Part shown: one piece after another, positions 63,781 to 64,000 of the stretch
Layout of the letters: every line of letters begins with the position of its first letter
How positions within the stretch are numbered: the stretch's first letter is position 1
Assembly (NCBI RefSeq): GCF_949987515.2
Contig: NC_082689.1
Coordinates: forward strand, 66,091,746 to 66,155,745
Direction: 5' to 3'
DNA from: Delphinus delphis
Taxonomy: Eukaryota > Chordata > Mammalia > Artiodactyla > Delphinidae
Length of the DNA: 64,000 nucleotides
The notes under the pieces: model-generated
The model's database searches: none
What the model saw: the letters and a program-made list of their open reading frames with translations, nothing else
Told to the model about the DNA's origin: nothing
Translations under genes and position numbers: made by a program

Positions 63781-64000
63781 TTTGCCTGCTGGGAGGAAAG
63801 GGAGATGAAAAGCCAGAAAAGAGCTGGCATCAATGGTATTTCAAAAAAAGGATTGAAGAAGGCAAGCGGAACACAAATAAAAATATTTTGGTAGGACGCC
63901 TGCAGTAAAAGCTGCCAAGAACAGCTGTGGTTGGAAAAGACTCAGCGTAACACCCAGGACTACAATGATCCACAATTGCTTACCAAGGACTGGTATTTGT

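Larger units (their letters stand above)
32619..64000 (-). other. CSRNP3 upstream intron (runs off the window)
   Basis: Everything above the acceptor at 32620-32619 appears to be a single large intron, possibly with unrecognised 5' UTR exons. It enters the next exon in phase 1. It is dense in L1, CHR SINE, L2, MIR and DNA transposons. I searched by eye for the N-terminal exon (start of the MSGILKR type) and did not find it. Unannotated stretches (for example 35.9-36.1, 37.5-40.0, 40.3-42.4, 49.7-50.6, 56.3-58.1, 58.2-59.1, 61.2-62.2 and 62.8-63.5 kb) hold no gene I can support. Confidence 0.8.

Noticed and set aside
32619..64000. Search for the CSRNP3 first coding exon
   Set aside because: No minus-strand segment matching the expected N-terminus was found by eye, so it is placed outside the window.

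Overview
This is a window of mammalian nuclear DNA, almost certainly from a cetacean (whale or dolphin). The main evidence is ten copies of the CHR-type, tRNA-derived SINE, whose head reads GGCTTCCCTGGTGG. This family is known from cetaceans and related artiodactyls, and several copies here still have near-perfect target-site duplications. Cetartiodactyl-type L1 3' ends and an 80-bp mariner hairpin agree. The DNA is AT-rich and gene-sparse, with ancient L2, MIR, Tigger and hAT repeats. I see no prokaryotic operon, CRISPR array, phage or plasmid.

One protein-coding gene is recognisable: CSRNP3 (cysteine/serine-rich nuclear protein 3), a nuclear transcriptional regulator on the minus strand. 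Three coding exons are defined by consensus splice sites: 32618-32359, 17779-17483 and 15449-14412 (stop at 14414-14412). They join in frame (junctions phase 0) into 530 codons, which is most of the protein. The first coding exon (about 50-55 residues with the initiator Met) was not found and should lie beyond 64000. The introns are 2,033 bp, 14,579 bp and more than 31 kb.

Region by region. 1-4.2 kb: intergenic DNA downstream of the gene, with a decayed ERV-L-like provirus end (nested hAT MITE and SINE) and L2 debris. About 4.3-14.4 kb: a transposon-poor stretch interpreted as a roughly 10-kb CSRNP3 3' UTR, broken only by one sense-oriented SINE and an L2 tail. 14.4-17.8 kb: the last two coding exons and a short intron. 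17.8-32.4 kb: an intron with L1, MIR, L2 and microsatellites. 32.4-32.6 kb: a coding exon. 32.6-64 kb: the long 5' intron, packed with L1, CHR SINEs, L2, MIR, MER2-like and MER44-like Tigger elements, two related hAT MITEs and a mariner MITE.

I found no convincing new biological system. The best leads are an 84-bp candidate exon with near-ideal splice sites and an open frame (57146-57063, minus), the very long 3' UTR with a SINE carrying poly(A) hexamers, a few unique segments that look like enhancers, and some well-preserved insertion structures (an L1 splitting a MIR, a twin-primed mini-L1, nested insertions in the ERV). Repeat family names come from recognition by eye and were not checked against a library.
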